A stretch of DNA of 64,000 nt, taken from assembly GCA_028583405.1 (NCBI GenBank), contig CM053260.1, positions 17,561,401-17,625,400 on the forward strand. The letters run 5' to 3'. How positions within the stretch are numbered: the stretch's first letter is position 1; each line of letters begins with the position of its first letter. The notes below the pieces were generated by a model. That model had not been told where the DNA came from. It made no database searches and was given only the letters and a program-made list of their open reading frames with translations. Shown here piece after piece: positions 1-41,871 of the stretch. The DNA comes from Pogonophryne albipinna (lineage: Eukaryota; Chordata; Actinopteri; Perciformes; Artedidraconidae). Both the position numbers and the translations under genes were made by a program.

Positions 1-2137
1 GAGGTAAACAACTTTGACCGCGTGAGGTTTAAAGCAACATCGTTTCGCCTCTAATCTCCGAATCAATGGACACCCCGGTGTGGGGGATCACCGCACCTAC
101 ATAATACAGTGTGATTTCTCAATAATGTGGAAAAAGTCCCGTTGAGGTATTTTTTGTTTTCTATTGCGCCACGGTGTCTTTGTTTTGCTGCTTCAGACTT
201 TGAGCCATATATTTGGAATTTGAATACACAACACTACCACCATCGATACTACGCAGTTGAAATAATAAAAGCAGATATAACTGGTCCTTAAACTGCCGCT
301 GTGCGCATTTTGCTTCATCATTTCTTTGACAGTTTGCAAATGTGTGCACCGAGGCGTGTTTCGGAGGGGTGTGTCTACTCTGCAGTACAGTGGTAGGCTG
401 GGAAGCGATGCCGATGCTGCATGGCGATCTTGCCCTACATTTGCAATGCATGAGAAATGGCCCAGTATGCTAAACATAGACGATTAAACAATCCATTCCA
501 CGATCACACTGGGCAAACCTTGCTGAATTGTTGAGCATATACCAAGGTAAATCTCCTTTTGTTTTTTTTAGCAACTACGCATTTATTAGGCTACATTTGT
601 TAATTCATGGTTGTGTGCACATGTGAGCTTTGTGGTGTTAATGGTGTGTGCGTTGGTGTATGTACGATGGGGCCAGCGGAGGGGGCCTGCGTGAAGGTCA
701 GGGGTGTGTCTATAATGTAAACACAGTAAAGGCGACAGATACGAAGGGGAGAGGAAAAAGAGAGAGGAGGGCCTCATCCGGTTCCATACAACTCCTTTTA
801 CTCCTGCTGCAGCCTGAAAACAGGAGATAGATCTGTGCAGATTGTAAAGAGAACAATGTGCTCGGCTTTCAGATTATTTAGTATTTCCAATGATGTTAAG
901 GGAGTTGTCTTTCAAGCAGTAGACATTATTTCATGACATTTTACGAGGTCAGTCATATATATTATGTTTTGTTTATTTTTGTATTAAATAAAAGCTTAAC
1001 CAAATACAATACGATTTCAAGGACTTTTATTACGTTACTATTTCGATCCCATTCTGTATATTGTACTATTTTGAAATTATCTTTATTTTAAAACATAATA
1101 CAATTCTGAATCATAATACCTTTATTCATCCCACAGAGGGGACATTTGCATTTGTTACAGCAAGTACATTTACAAAACATCAATGCACCCGAGTTCGTAA
1201 ACAGATGAGTCGATTGCAGATAATATCAGTAACAAAAACATGTAGGCTGATACTAGCCACCTACTTACAACATGTACAAACAAACTACCTTCACTCTGTT
1301 GTTTTTATCAGATGTGTGTCAGGTTTTTTACACATGTATCACCTGCACTAGTCTAACAGTAACATGTGTTCTAGTTGCAGTGTGTTGTTCACTGCTTTTC
1401 TGCTTTCTAAATCACATGCCTGCATTGCATTGCTTCCCAAACAACCAGAAATGTGATGACATTCCCTAAACATTCCTGTCCACTCCACATTAGACATCTA
1501 AACATGTTGTACCCGCTGTTTGGGTAAAGAGTACAGACCACTTAACAATTACGGCCACATCAAAAAGCCCAAGCTTGCACGGGCAAAGTTCAATGTCAAC
1601 AAAAAACATCTTCTTCTTTTCTGTCTTAAGCAAATTAGCATAACCTGAGCCCTCAAGCACCTTAGACATGTGTCATAAGCTTGTTGACTGTTGATTCATG
1701 TTAATTGACTGGTAGTAAAGTGTGTGGGTGTTAGGTTGATCCTTGTCCTGCGGCTTGGGCGGTTTCCAAGTCTGGCACCAGCATTGGATCAAGCTGCTCC
1801 ACTAACAGGGATTTGTTTGGCTCCACAACACCCATGTCAGACATGTATCGTGGCCCAGCCATTTTGTGTTCTCACATGCTCCGGCCCTTCACAGTGAGGT
1901 GACCCACTGTTTGGAAACCAGAAGAGTGGAAATTGTAAATCAGAAACACTTGACACACTAAAAGTTAGCACCAGTGCCACAAATCAGTTTTGTGGCACTG
2001 GTGCAGGAAAATAAATAACTTGCATAGTAACACATGCCTTAAGAACAGAATGAGTTGACTTTATATGCTTTTCTATGGTGTAAAAGGACAGATAAGGACA
2101 TCAGATTACACACATATTAGGATGTGCACATCCAAGC

Positions 2138-2138
<1 letters not shown>
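1..2138. other. Non-coding stretch, no gene seen
   Basis: This AT-rich stretch holds only short open frames with no recognisable similarity or splice-consistent exons. It includes an imperfect direct/inverted motif around 1960-2005 (CAGTGCCACAAATC followed by TTTGTGGCACTG) but no gene. Confidence 0.6.

Positions 2139-2166
<28 letters not shown>
2139..2166. repeat. (TA)n microsatellite
   Basis: A short, nearly pure TA repeat immediately precedes the large palindrome. Confidence 0.9.
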
Positions 2167-2167
<1 letters not shown>

Positions 2168-2168
<1 letters not shown>

Positions 2169-2314
2169 AGCAATAGCTCACGACAGGCCGTGGTATATGC
2201 TCATTATATCACAGCTAAGGGGCGTGGTTCGGCCCGACGCGAAGCGGAGGGTCGACAACCCCCTTAGCTGTGATATAATGAGCATATATCACGGCCTGAA
2301 GTGAGCTATTGCTT
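2168..2314. repeat. Large imperfect palindrome
   Basis: Two arms of about 54 bases (2168-2221 and 2259-2314) are inverted copies with only a few mismatches and flank a GC-rich centre of about 37 bases. Each arm contains TATGCTCATTATATCACAG or its complement. A diverged copy of the same motif (CCGTGGTATACGCTCAGTAT) recurs at about 3354-3374. It looks like the remains of a mobile element, family not identified. Confidence 0.85.
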
Positions 2315-2970
2315 TTATAAAACGGTTACCAAGTGTGGCAATATGAAAGAAAAATACACACTCTAATTTAAATAGTTTTTATTAGTAAATAATGATGTTC
2401 AAAATAAAATAGTCCCTCCGTTGCCTTCTGCACAAAACATAGTGCGAGGTGGTTGCTATGCAACAACACTAACAGCTAGCGAACATATTAGACAGAGAGC
2501 GTTGATCCATTATTTGGCTATTTATTTACATTCATTTGTATGTTGCCGTTTATTGTGCACCCACTGAAAAACTGTCCAGCATCAGTAGCATGGCTTACGA
2601 GGTTACTTGGATAGGTTGAGGTTGTTCTAGGCTGTTTCTTGGCGTGGTGAGAATATTGCTCCACTTTCTCCGGTCCCCGAGATTCGGCTTCCAGTAGCTC
2701 TGGAGAGAGTACTCGCACCTGTGGCCACTAACGGTCATAATTTATCTGCTTTGTTTCAAGACCTGCATCAGAAAGCTTTTGAATGGTGGTAATTTTCCAG
2801 TTCGTCTACCTGCTCTTCACGTAGCTCTGCATGTCGTCGTTTAGGTGCTTTCTGGAGATAGGCACTCCTCAATCCACTCCTCCATAGTAAGACCCCCCCG
2901 GAGGTCGAAGTTAATCTTAAATGTTTCCATCTTATGCTTTGTAAGTTTGTTTCGTAACGGAATAAATGTA

Positions 2971-3432
2971 AATATATTTATAAAACTGACAAGTCAAATC
3001 AAGCAATCTGATTGGTCGATAGTGTTTTTGCGGACCTCTTTGATTACAGATTTGAAAACATCGTTGCTTGCTTTAAAAGTAGCACAACTCATTATGTCAA
3101 AACTTGGAAAGTATCTAGATACCCCTGCCCTAATGCCAAAGGAACTGCACACTGAATATGTTTTGCCGTTTGATGTCTATGTCTGGACCGCTGCGTAAAA
3201 AGGAGGGTTTCTGCCCCGTTACTTCTCCGCTGTTTTCTTGTTCCAGTATGAAAAGCAAACTGCTTGCAGTTTGCTTTTCAGCCCAACGATATACTGTTTT
3301 TCTCAGACGCGGAGGGATACTGATTTGTTGTGAAAAGTAACTTACAATTCTACCCGTGGTATACGCTCAGTATATCACGGCTAAGAACCAATCAGATTGC
3401 TTGATTTGACTTGTCCGTTTTATAAATATATA
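2971..3432. mobile_element. Non-autonomous inverted-repeat element (MITE-like)
   Basis: Arms 2971-3016 and 3387-3432 are inverted repeats of about 46 bases, differing at few positions (core CAAGCAATCTGATTGG and its complement). The roughly 370-base interior has no coding capacity. Target duplication is unclear because the flanks are AT-rich. Shared motifs link it to the palindrome at 2168-2314, so both may come from one element family. Confidence 0.7.
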
Positions 3433-3436
3433 TATA

Positions 3437-5031
3437 AGTCTCCTCCCAGTGTTAAGTAAATTAATAGAAAAAATAGTATACACCCAAATTCAATACTACT
3501 TTTCAAGTAACAATCTGACAACGAACTACCAACATGCCTATAGAGATGGTCACTCTACAAGTACAGCACTTGCACAAATGACCGACGACTGGTTCAAGAG
3601 CATGGATGATAGGAGGCTTGTAGGAGCTGTCATGTTAGACTTTAGCGCAGCTTTCGATGTAATCGATCACAGTCTGCTGCTGAACAAACTCAAATGCTAT
3701 GGCTTTGGTTCTGTTGCTATGTGTTGGATGGAGAGCTACCTGACTAGGAGAAGGCAGCGAGTCTTTTTCAATGGGAGCTTTTCTGAAAGTAAGGTGTTGC
3801 AGTGTGGGGTCCCACAGGGGAGTTCGCTTGGGCCTTTGTTGTATTCTATATTCACAAATGACCTTCCTTACGTATTAAATAAGTCCAGTGTAATAATGTA
3901 TGCTGATGATTCCACAATGTACAGTACAGCATCAACATGCAGTGAGTTAAACAATCTACTTAAAATAGAGATTAAAGCCATAGCAGACTGGGTCAACAAT
4001 AACAAACTGGTACTCAACATTGCAAAAACAAAAGCAATGGTGTTCGGATCCAGACATATGTTAAGCAGCAATCCTCAATTAAGCCTGACACTGGCTGGTC
4101 AGCCAGTGGAACAGGTAAACGAGACTAAGTTGCTTGGCCTTGTTCTTGATTCTGGTTTACAGTGGACAAAGCAAATAGACAGTATTGTAACTAAAATGGG
4201 AAGGAGCATAGCTGTGACGAGAAAATGTACAAAGTATGTAACACCAACCACTTTGAAACAAGTCATTCAGTCTCTGGTTTTGTCACATCTTGAGTACTGT
4301 CCGGTCATATGGTCAGCAGCAGCAAAAACACATATACAGACATTACAAATAGCTCAAAACAAGGCTGCCAGACTAGCTCTCCACTGTTCGAAGTGCACTC
4401 ATATTGGAGTTATGCATAGAAACCTATCATGGCTTCCGGTTGAGAAACGCCTGCAATCTCGTGTTATCACTTTTCTAAAAAATTTCCAATTTAGCAAAAG
4501 ACCACTGTATTTTTATGATCAAATAGTTTACACAAGAGACGAGCATGACCATAAGACTAGACAAGCTACATCAGGCCATCTACTGGCACCTAAACCCAGG
4601 ACACATCTTCTGAAACCTTCTGTGTCTTATAGAGCTATAAAGGAATGGAACTCATTGCCAAACTACCTTGCTGAAATAGAGTCCAGAGCCTCTTTCAAGA
4701 AGAGATTGAAGGGCCATCTACTAATGACCATGTACCCTTGTAAGCTGTGAACCCTAATTTAATTTGATCTCATGCTTTGTACTGGTGGGTGTCTAGTGCA
4801 CTCATCCTTGGCTGAGATTGATATTGAAAGTGGATGAGATTGTTGATGATGTTGGAAATTGTTGATGATATTGGTGATGTTGTTAATGATGTCAGGAATT
4901 ATGTCTTGAGTGTTGTTGTATTATTGTTGTATTATTGTTGTATTGTTTTAAGTGATCGGACCCCAGGTAGAGTAGCTTTTGTCAAGAGCAAAAGCTAATG
5001 GGGATCCTTAATAAACATAAACATAAACAAG
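3437..5031 (+). mobile_element. 5'-truncated non-LTR retrotransposon (CR1/L2/Rex-like group)
   Basis: LINE similarity starts abruptly at about 3437 (SLLPVLSKLIEKIV), directly after the inverted-repeat element, and runs through the reverse transcriptase and a 3' UTR. It ends in tandem ATAAAC units at about 5010-5031, a short-repeat tail typical of CR1/L2-type LINEs. The endonuclease and N-terminal RT are missing, as expected for incomplete reverse transcription. Confidence 0.88.
3449..4750 (+). CDS. Reverse transcriptase (C-terminal part of LINE ORF2)
   Basis: An uninterrupted 433-codon frame from the truncated LINE. RT motifs are clear: motif A LDFSAAFDVIDH (catalytic Asp), motif B-like CGVPQGSSLGPLLYSIFTND, and motif C YADD. 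Downstream are thumb-like sequence and the conserved C-terminal segment (YRAIKEWNSLP). The upstream ATG is internal to the original ORF2, so this is a fragment and not a host gene. Absence of stops suggests a young insertion. Confidence 0.9.
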   Translation: MLSKLIEKIVYTQIQYYFSSNNLTTNYQHAYRDGHSTSTALAQMTDDWFKSMDDRRLVGAVMLDFSAAFDVIDHSLLLNKLKCYGFGSVAMCWMESYLTRRRQRVFFNGSFSESKVLQCGVPQGSSLGPLLYSIFTNDLPYVLNKSSVIMYADDSTMYSTASTCSELNNLLKIEIKAIADWVNNNKLVLNIAKTKAMVFGSRHMLSSNPQLSLTLAGQPVEQVNETKLLGLVLDSGLQWTKQIDSIVTKMGRSIAVTRKCTKYVTPTTLKQVIQSLVLSHLEYCPVIWSAAAKTHIQTLQIAQNKAARLALHCSKCTHIGVMHRNLSWLPVEKRLQSRVITFLKNFQFSKRPLYFYDQIVYTRDEHDHKTRQATSGHLLAPKPRTHLLKPSVSYRAIKEWNSLPNYLAEIESRASFKKRLKGHLLMTMYPCKL

Positions 5032-6715
5032 CATGTGGCTGCAGATTTATAGGAGATGCATTTGATTTTAATTGGTTGGATTAATATGTTGTTATTACCA
5101 CCACAATAACAGAAAAATAAAACATTTCAGATAAAGACAATCATTTACTTAAGTGGATTACTGTGCCGAGTCAAATTGCCCTCAACTGCATGTCAACATA
5201 ATGTTGCACGAAAGCAATGTACCGTAATTTGTATTGTGGTGTTGTAAAAGCTGAGACAAGTCATGAAACGTAAATAAAAAAACTGAAATTACAATTTAAA
5301 AAGTGGGTTTAAAAGTGATTTACAGATTTACAACCCTCTACTGTATACAGCAGAACAATCAGGTCAAAGCATATCAGGAAAGATAAGAAATAGAATTCCA
5401 AACATTTTCATCTCCAATAAATACATAAACATGTGATTAAACATCATGTGTCTAAATTCTTTCTTGACCTTATCAAACCTATTAATTACTGAAGACAAAC
5501 AGAGCTACAAAAGGAATATAATCTATGTCACAAATCATGTTTTTCCTCCCTCCCAAATAAGGTAGTGTTTTGTGAGTAACAACTGTGTCAACTGTGTCAA
5601 CCAGTCCCCTTAAAGCACCTGAAGTTATCTCCGGCCAGATTCTAAAAGCATGTGTTTATCAGCTGGCCGATGTCCATGTGAATACACTCAATCTTTGCCC
5701 TTTGCTCCAGTTAGTACCTTTGCAATACAAAATGCATTCATGTCAGACCTATGAAATCTAGGATATCCTGCCTGAGGGGACTACCACCCTGTGGCACTTG
5801 CGTCTGTCATCATGGGATGCCTCGGGCTGCTGGTCAAATCCCACATTGCCTAGTTACTTCCCTTGGGAAATCTATACAGTCTCTTGACCAAAGAGCAAAC
5901 AGATGAACTGCTTCTCCTCTGTCACACTTGGACATGAAGAACACATATCTGAGAATACTGATTATGGCCCAGCCTTCAATATAATTCTCTTCATCCTCAC
6001 GGATTACGGCTGTGCACCACTATGTGCAACTGAATCTCAGACCTGATGAAAGGCAGAAGGAGATTGGCACTTCCTCCACTCCATTCTCAGCAATGCGGAC
6101 ACCTAAGACTGCGTGCTAAGCTCATGCCATTACTCCCTGATCACACATAACTGAGGCATGACACCGCAGAGTCCTGCTTTCATCAGTCTAAAAATGACAT
6201 CACAGACATCAGCTTACTGAGTTTTCATAAAAGAAGAAAGAACAAACATGCCTGCCTTCCAGCCTGGTTTCTGAAACATCATCTACTAAGCAGGAGGTTA
6301 TTTGTCAAATGCAGACCCATGTATAATAAATAAATAACTTGTTTCTTATATAACATAACATTCAGAATAAACGTGCTACTTTGAGAAGAGTATGAATTGA
6401 AGCAAAGCCATTTTTTGTTGTTCTTGTGATTTTTATACCCTGGTTTTGTGTGCACATACACACGTCTGACAGTGACACGTCTGCATATGAGGTAGAGGTG
6501 AGACTATCAAAAATGATGTCAGTGAAACAATGTGAAGGAGATAATCGTGGATGTCAGATAGCAGCAAAGGAGAGGAGGAACCCCCCCCCCCCACCCCCAT
6601 TCTCATCAATATTCCCTAAGTGGAGACAGTCAGCAGTTTCAGGTTCCTTTAGATCAGCAATGTTGCGTGATGTTGACTTTTAAATCCAGCTTGTCTCCGT
6701 AGATCCTCACTACCC
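5032..6715. other. Non-coding stretch, no gene seen
   Basis: No exon, RNA gene or recognised repeat is visible. A poly-C run with one interruption lies near 6580-6597. Confidence 0.5.
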
Positions 6716-7030
6716 TCTACATGTGCTACATTGAGAGTATCTGTAGCAGCTGCATCACTGTGTGGTGTCCGAGCTGCACCACCCTGGACTGTAAAGCTGT
6801 AGAGCAGGTGATGTAAACCACATAGTTTCTCACAGGCAATAAAGGACCAACCCTCAAGGACATTTACCACAGGAGACGCTTGAAGGAGGCCCACAGAATC
6901 TTCCAAGACCACACTCATCCCAAAGTATTTTACCTTCTGGAAAACATTACCAGGACATTATTTCCAGAGCCAGCAAGTTCAGGACAGCGTCCTCCTCAGT
7001 ATCATTAGACAGTTCAATCAGGAGAGACTT
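6716..7030 (+). mobile_element. Decayed LINE 3' end (RT C-terminal fragment)
   Basis: One frame reads ESICSSCITVWCPSCTTLDC, then after two stop codons LKDIYHRRRLKEAHRIFQDH and THPKVFYLL. This is the order seen at the C-terminus of fish LINE reverse transcriptases (SCITVWFG..C..., LxDIYxxRC..KA..I..D.THP...F.LL). The stops and divergence show an old copy, not related at close range to the intact one at 3437. Confidence 0.65.
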
Positions 7031-9479
7031 CATTTTGTTTAAAGAACATTTATTGACACATGTCTATGATAAATATTAAGTCTTTGGCGATTAGACCCCG
7101 ATCCTGAAATCGCATATCTAAAGGGGGAAATACAGCCGTGAGCATATAGGGAACCCTATGATGATGCTGAAGATCTGGATTTGATGAGGAGATGGGATGA
7201 AGAGGAGGTGTGATGAGGTCTTTGGATTAACTCTCCTGGCACTGGATGTGATGAAAGGAGGTGGATGGGGAGGAGGCGGGCGGCAGCATGAACACCTGAA
7301 ATCACAGCTGACTGCAGGAGAGAGGAGAACCATCTTAAAGTTTGGCTGCAGCACAGTGATTGGCTGCTGGAGAATGAGGTGAATGTAATAGGTTATAGAC
7401 AACGCCCGTTGATGAGCTGATTATATGCAGCTGTGGAGTGAATGTATATATACCCAGTCTTCCTGAAAGAACCTGCGCTGAGCTTAATTTAAATGTATTA
7501 CCAAATATCACTCACTTACATCCTGCCTTCACTGCCTCCATTGCTCTGTTTTGAAACATGTATTTAATATGTCTCAGTGTGTTAGTTATGTAATTTTAAT
7601 AATGAATTGTCTGTAACAGTTCAAAGTAATCAAGTTTATGACCACTCGAAATGTAGGGTGAAATAGTGCAAGTATCCAACTAAAGTACTACAGTAAATGC
7701 ACTTTTTGCCCTTGATTTGAAGCTTAATAATCAATCAAATAAACAGTAAAGTAATGAAGTGTCTCTTAATACACTTTTTTTTCAAAGATCCATAAACCGA
7801 TAGTTATTTGGAAAGAAATGTGGATAACCTTACTATTCTAACAATGATAGCAGAACAGAAGTGTGACTCATGGTTTAGATTAGAATAAGGACTGCATGTT
7901 CTCATGAGTGTTTACTTAAACAAACATGTGTCTTTTGAGTCAACAAGTTTGTTATTGCGGCAAATATTTTCCGTTGTTAGAGGTAATTCCTTCTTCATAA
8001 CATTTTACTAATGGCACCTGAGGTAATTTTTCTATTAAATAATTTCTTAGAAGATAGCCAAGAGTAAGTGGACATTTTTCCTGGACTCAGTTCTTAGACT
8101 TCTTAAGGCACTAAACAACTTTGAAAACAGGTACTGCAACTTCTACGTGATAAAGTTAATTTAGGGATGCAGTTAGATTGGCTTTGATCATTCATTCACA
8201 GACAGAAGCATCTTAAACCTTATACTGTGGTTAGTGTTTTTCTCCAGAGGCTGGCTGGGAGCTGTAATATGGAGATCTGACTACACAAGGTCTATTTAAG
8301 TACCTCTGGTTCCCTCTTCTGGGAGGTTGAGGAACAAAATAGCCACCCATTTTAATATTGTACTATCACACATTATAAGTCTAATTGTTTCTATGTTTCC
8401 AAAATGGCACAGAGGAAATGTACCTGTCAACAAAATGTGCTGCTATGCAACCGGTTGAGCTTGTTCCAAGCAAAAAGTGGAGCTCTTATTGTGACAAAAA
8501 CAAGACAAAACAATAAGCCTAAACATGAAATTATATTACACCATAGATATTACACCATTACACAAGTGGTTTTCCTATACTCACCATATCTGACAACTGA
8601 TGAGACTTGAATTGGATTGAAAACCTGCAAAACAGATGGGCCTGTATAAGATTGGTTTGAACCTAATAATATTCGCTGTGTTTTGCCTGTATATCCTATA
8701 TTGTGCAACTAACATTCCCATTCACAGCAGCACACACTATATTTCAAACTTGGGCTGGATAGTTCCACTAAAACACTTGTTGACTTTCTCATTTTCTTTC
8801 CTAATCAGATGACCTATCGTTTCCTTACTTTAAAAAAGAAGAAGGAATTAACAAAGGCGTTACTTATATGTATCCATGCAATCAGTAAAACCTCCAAAAT
8901 GAATAATCTGCCAAAAACACGAAATTGAGCGAAAAATAACGACAACAGATTGTTTGACCAAAGATACTCTCTCTGATAAGACACCTTTTGGCAATTAAAT
9001 AATACAATATTTTATTTTGAAAACAGGGCTTTTATTTTGAGGAGCCGAAATCGGATAAGGAGTAGCTAGCTAGCAGACGATATTGAAAGTATTTGACGTG
9101 ACCTTAACATCTATAGTACATTATTTGATAACACACAACATTAGGCTCGGTTAGAAAATAACGTGGTCGACTGTCTGCAGCGTTAGATAGATGTGCATGT
9201 TATTTAAAAGCTACAAGCTACGTCTAATGCACACTCCGTTGCTCCTCTCTCATCACACAGCGAGTTTCGCTAGCTTACCAGTTCGCTTGGTGAGCTTTCG
9301 TTAGCTAATGAGTAATACTAGACTACGGTGTATCTGGCACTCTGATTAAGAGTTGAACCCATACAGTCTATGGTTGAACCGCATAGATAGCGTACTGTTC
9401 GAGAAACGTATATTAGTGTTCTAGCGAACAAAATATACACAAATATAAGAACAATTCTATATAGGATAATGGCGTGGCT
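7031..9479. other. Non-coding stretch before the tRNA, no gene seen
   Basis: Short open frames only; none has recognisable domains or splice context. Confidence 0.5.
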
Positions 9480-9551
9480 GGTCCCATGGTGTAATGGTTA
9501 GCACTCTGGACTTTGAATCCAGCGATCCGAGTTCAAATCTCGGTGGGACCT
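9480..9551 (+). tRNA. tRNA-Gln (anticodon TTG)
   Basis: The 72-base cloverleaf has acceptor arms GGTCCCA / TGGGACC with discriminator T. A D-arm region contains GTAATGGTTAGCAC. The anticodon stem CTGGA / TCCAG closes loop CTTTGAA, giving anticodon TTG (reads CAA, Gln). The T-arm is CCGAG / CTCGG around TTCAAAT. There is no intron and CCA is not encoded, as expected for a eukaryotic gene. Internal B-box-like AGTTCAAATC is present, and a TTTT Pol III terminator follows at 9557-9560. All stems pair, so it looks functional. Confidence 0.95.
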
Positions 9552-9556
9552 CACCC

Positions 9557-9560
9557 TTTT
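9557..9560 (+). terminator. Pol III terminator of tRNA-Gln
   Basis: A run of four T residues begins six bases after the 3' end of the tRNA gene, the usual RNA polymerase III stop signal. Confidence 0.7.
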
Positions 9561-10954
9561 CATCGAGTTACTGTCAAATGTTGTTAATGCTGCTTTTGAT
9601 TTGTGCGGTTTAAAGGTGGTAGGTAAATGTAGACACTGAGAATACGTGGTGAAAAAAACTTGAACCAGACTTACCGCACTTTCCTAGTAACAACACCTAT
9701 TCGAACAACCATTTTTTATTTATTTTTTTATAAAATGCAATACTGTCAAAAATATATTGCTATTAACACTATTCCTCGATTTTAAACACAAGCATGAATC
9801 CCGTTTACGGCATTAACATTCTTTACATTGATGTTGTATATTTTAGTATACATTTTTTATATATGCACAGATTTGACATGTAGGCCTATTTGGTATGCAA
9901 ACAAGTAAAACATCTTATAATATAATGGACATCACATGAAACTTATAAATTATGAAGCATACACACTGTATTTGAAGGATTTTTATTACTTAAAATGTCC
10001 TGTGAAATATGACATACACCATTCTTGTCAGAGGCTTAAAATATATTACTTATTTTACATAAAAATCCATTATTAAAAAATAATAACTGCGCTGGAGAAA
10101 TAATACCGCATCAGAAATAGAAAACACACAAGTACCAAACAACAAAATGTATTGATAAAAAAACTGAATTTCAAAATGTCTTTACACAAAAATTAAGTCT
10201 TTGGCTTAAAGTGAAACTCCCCTGTAAGACAAAACATACTTATTATGTCTTGCCTTAAGGTTATTTAAATACGGCTGTGACTAATATGTGATATGGAGGG
10301 AGTTTTCGGGTACCTGTTCTTTTTAAAATTACTTCCACAACACTGCAGATATTTTATATTATCTCAATGAGACTGTCCCTTTACTCTAACTACAAAGTAA
10401 GGCTATATTTTATTTCTAGCTCTAGAAATAATATTTCAATAATCCGGTCCACCACCTTTAAATTACATTCCTTCATTTAAAAACTGATTTAAGGCTGACC
10501 CCCCATTGACTTTCTTATGTAGCCATACTCATGTTGTTTAGACATCTGTCTGTGTTTTAAATTGTAGGAAGGAGGTTAAGCATTATACATTTATACATCT
10601 GTGGACAAAATACACTTTATTATAGTTGCATCAAGAACCCAATGTTGATTGTGACAAATATGTGTGTTAATTGACTTTAAATGTCTCCTCAGATAATGAA
10701 TACACAATATATTCAATTACTTCCTTTACTCTTTTTGTATACATTGCATAAGGACACAAATTGCAATAGTGCCACTTTATACTTATAAACATGACTCGTA
10801 CATTTAAAAAACATGTTTCCTTTAGCTATAAGTATAATGTAAAGACACTTTAACACAAATAACAGTGTAATACATGGATTGTCCCTTATGCAGCTTGTGC
10901 ATTTTCTGTACATTATGTGAACTATTTGAAACAGATGGATAGAAATAAAATGGA
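9561..10954. other. AT-rich intergenic region between tRNA and tns2
   Basis: Strongly AT-rich, with no coding frame or recognisable repeat. Confidence 0.55.
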
Positions 10955-10960
10955 TTTATT
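10955..10960 (-). terminator. tns2: tns2 poly(A) signal AATAAA
   Basis: On the minus strand AATAAA lies about 270 bases downstream of the tns2 stop codon (TGA at 11229-11231). The intervening sequence is AT-rich and non-coding, as expected for a short 3' UTR. The cleavage site itself is not visible from sequence. Confidence 0.6.
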
Positions 10961-11228
10961 CACAGCAAAATAAAAAAAAACATTTGGCAAAAGTAAACAA
11001 AGTAAGCTCCATTTTTGGTTTGTTCACTAATCCTATTGAAGATTTTGCTCTGTAACCTCACATATAAAACAATACTTTACCTTACAGAGTGTGGATCTGT
11101 CAGAACTGGATTCTGTTTTTAAAACAGTCAGAGTTGTGCCAACAAATGTAGTCACAAACACACTTCATTAAAAATCTCATCCCCCAATATCCCCAAGGGT
11201 CCGACATGTTCAAATGTCGCCTGCTCGC

Positions 11229-40389
<29,161 letters not shown>

Positions 40390-40439
40390 CCTGCCCGCTC
40401 CTGTGCTATGAATGCACCCCATATTTCCAGCAGATACCT

Positions 40440-41100
40440 TGTTTAGCTCCTTTTTATTTTTTTAAGTCTCCTAAATGTTCTTCCTCTAGTGCTTTGCTCC
40501 AGAAGGTCCCCTTTTTTCTTCTCCTATTCTCAGTGCTTCATATTTTAGACGGGCGTCCTTATGTTTCTGCGACAGCGAAGGTCTTTCTCTCCCAACATGC
40601 TTATTCTTCCCGAGCGACTCCTCACACCTCAGCCCTTCTCTCTGACAGCTTGTCCTGCCTTGAAATCCACTCCAGATGACTTTTTTCCCTTCTCCTTTTC
40701 CCCCTCTCTTCTTACAACCCCTCTTTCACCCTTCCAAAAAGTGTCACCATGCACAGACCCTACACTCTTTCCCCACACTTCTCCTCTTACAGTCTTCCCT
40801 GTCCCTTGCTCCCTGGCTATCCTCACTATGAAAAGCATGCAAGCACACACTCTCCCCCTCTCTCTTCCCTTCCCCCTTTCCACTTGCCAAAACCTCCGTC
40901 TCTTCTCCTGTACAGACCCTCAAATGTTTCACACAAGGCTCTCCTGCTCCACACTTACAGACCCTCAAGTCTTCCCCTCTCTCTCTCTCTTGCAGGCTTC
41001 GCTTGCTGTTTCTCCATGGGGGAGAAGGGGGCAGCTGTTTTGGCTTGTTGATGTCAGGCCCTTCCCCTTTCCTTTGGCTTGACTTCAGCCCCTCTCACTC
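40440..41100. other. Pyrimidine-rich tract upstream of tns2 exon 1
   Basis: The plus strand is strongly enriched in C and T (purine-rich in the tns2 direction) and has three irregular ACAGACCCT units near 40,753, 40,911 and 40,957. It lies just upstream of the tns2 start codon, so it may include 5' UTR or promoter. Its long open frames are composition artefacts. Confidence 0.5.
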
Positions 41101-41871
41101 TCCTCTTCCTCATGGGGGAGTGATTAGATAGAACTTCTTTCACACACGTCATCCCTAGACTCTGTAACTTTGCACATGAGAACATACTGTAGTGAGTTGA
41201 TCCCACTTCTACTTCCTGTCAGCCTGATGTGAGGAAGTGTTGACTTTTGACTGCTGGCCTGGGTTTTAAGTAAGAACAGCATCTTTGCAGCTCCCTCGGT
41301 TGAGATCTTGCAGTTTGACAGGACACCAATATTACAGTAATGTCCTCTTTTATTCTCTCAGTGGCTCTCCGCTGAATTAAAAAACAATGATAGGCTCTGT
41401 GCTTAACTCTGAGATCTGCTTCTGAAGTCGTTAAATTCCTTCAGCTCTCTGTAACACACACATAGCTATATTTCCCCAAACAACATTCTCTAGACAAAAT
41501 GCTCCTTCAAGCAGGGGCTTTAGGGTTGCGAGGGGAAAATCTCCAACAATAAGCTCTTTCTAAAACCATGATGTTGGCCTCCAATTAGACCATACAAAGC
41601 GGCCCTTAGTTTAAAGCGAGACAAATCTGTGGCTGTGAGCTAAATTAGGCGATAAAACCATCAAGTGCACAAGTACATCTGCACAGATCCATCTGTATTG
41701 CAGTTCCACATGGGTGGACCCAGCAGCATAGTTGACCACCAAAAAGATGGGGGAAAATTGCACTCGATAAATCATCTGGGGACCTGAATGAGCAAACATT
41801 AGTCATGTTGTGGCTTGAAGTAGAGGGAAGGACCCTCCTGTGTGGACCAGCTGTTAATTCACATGTCAACA

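Noticed and set aside
40561..41082. 173-codon plus-strand frame rich in Ser, Pro and Leu
   Set aside because: It follows from pyrimidine-rich composition; there are no domains, and the open reading is explained by scarcity of A.
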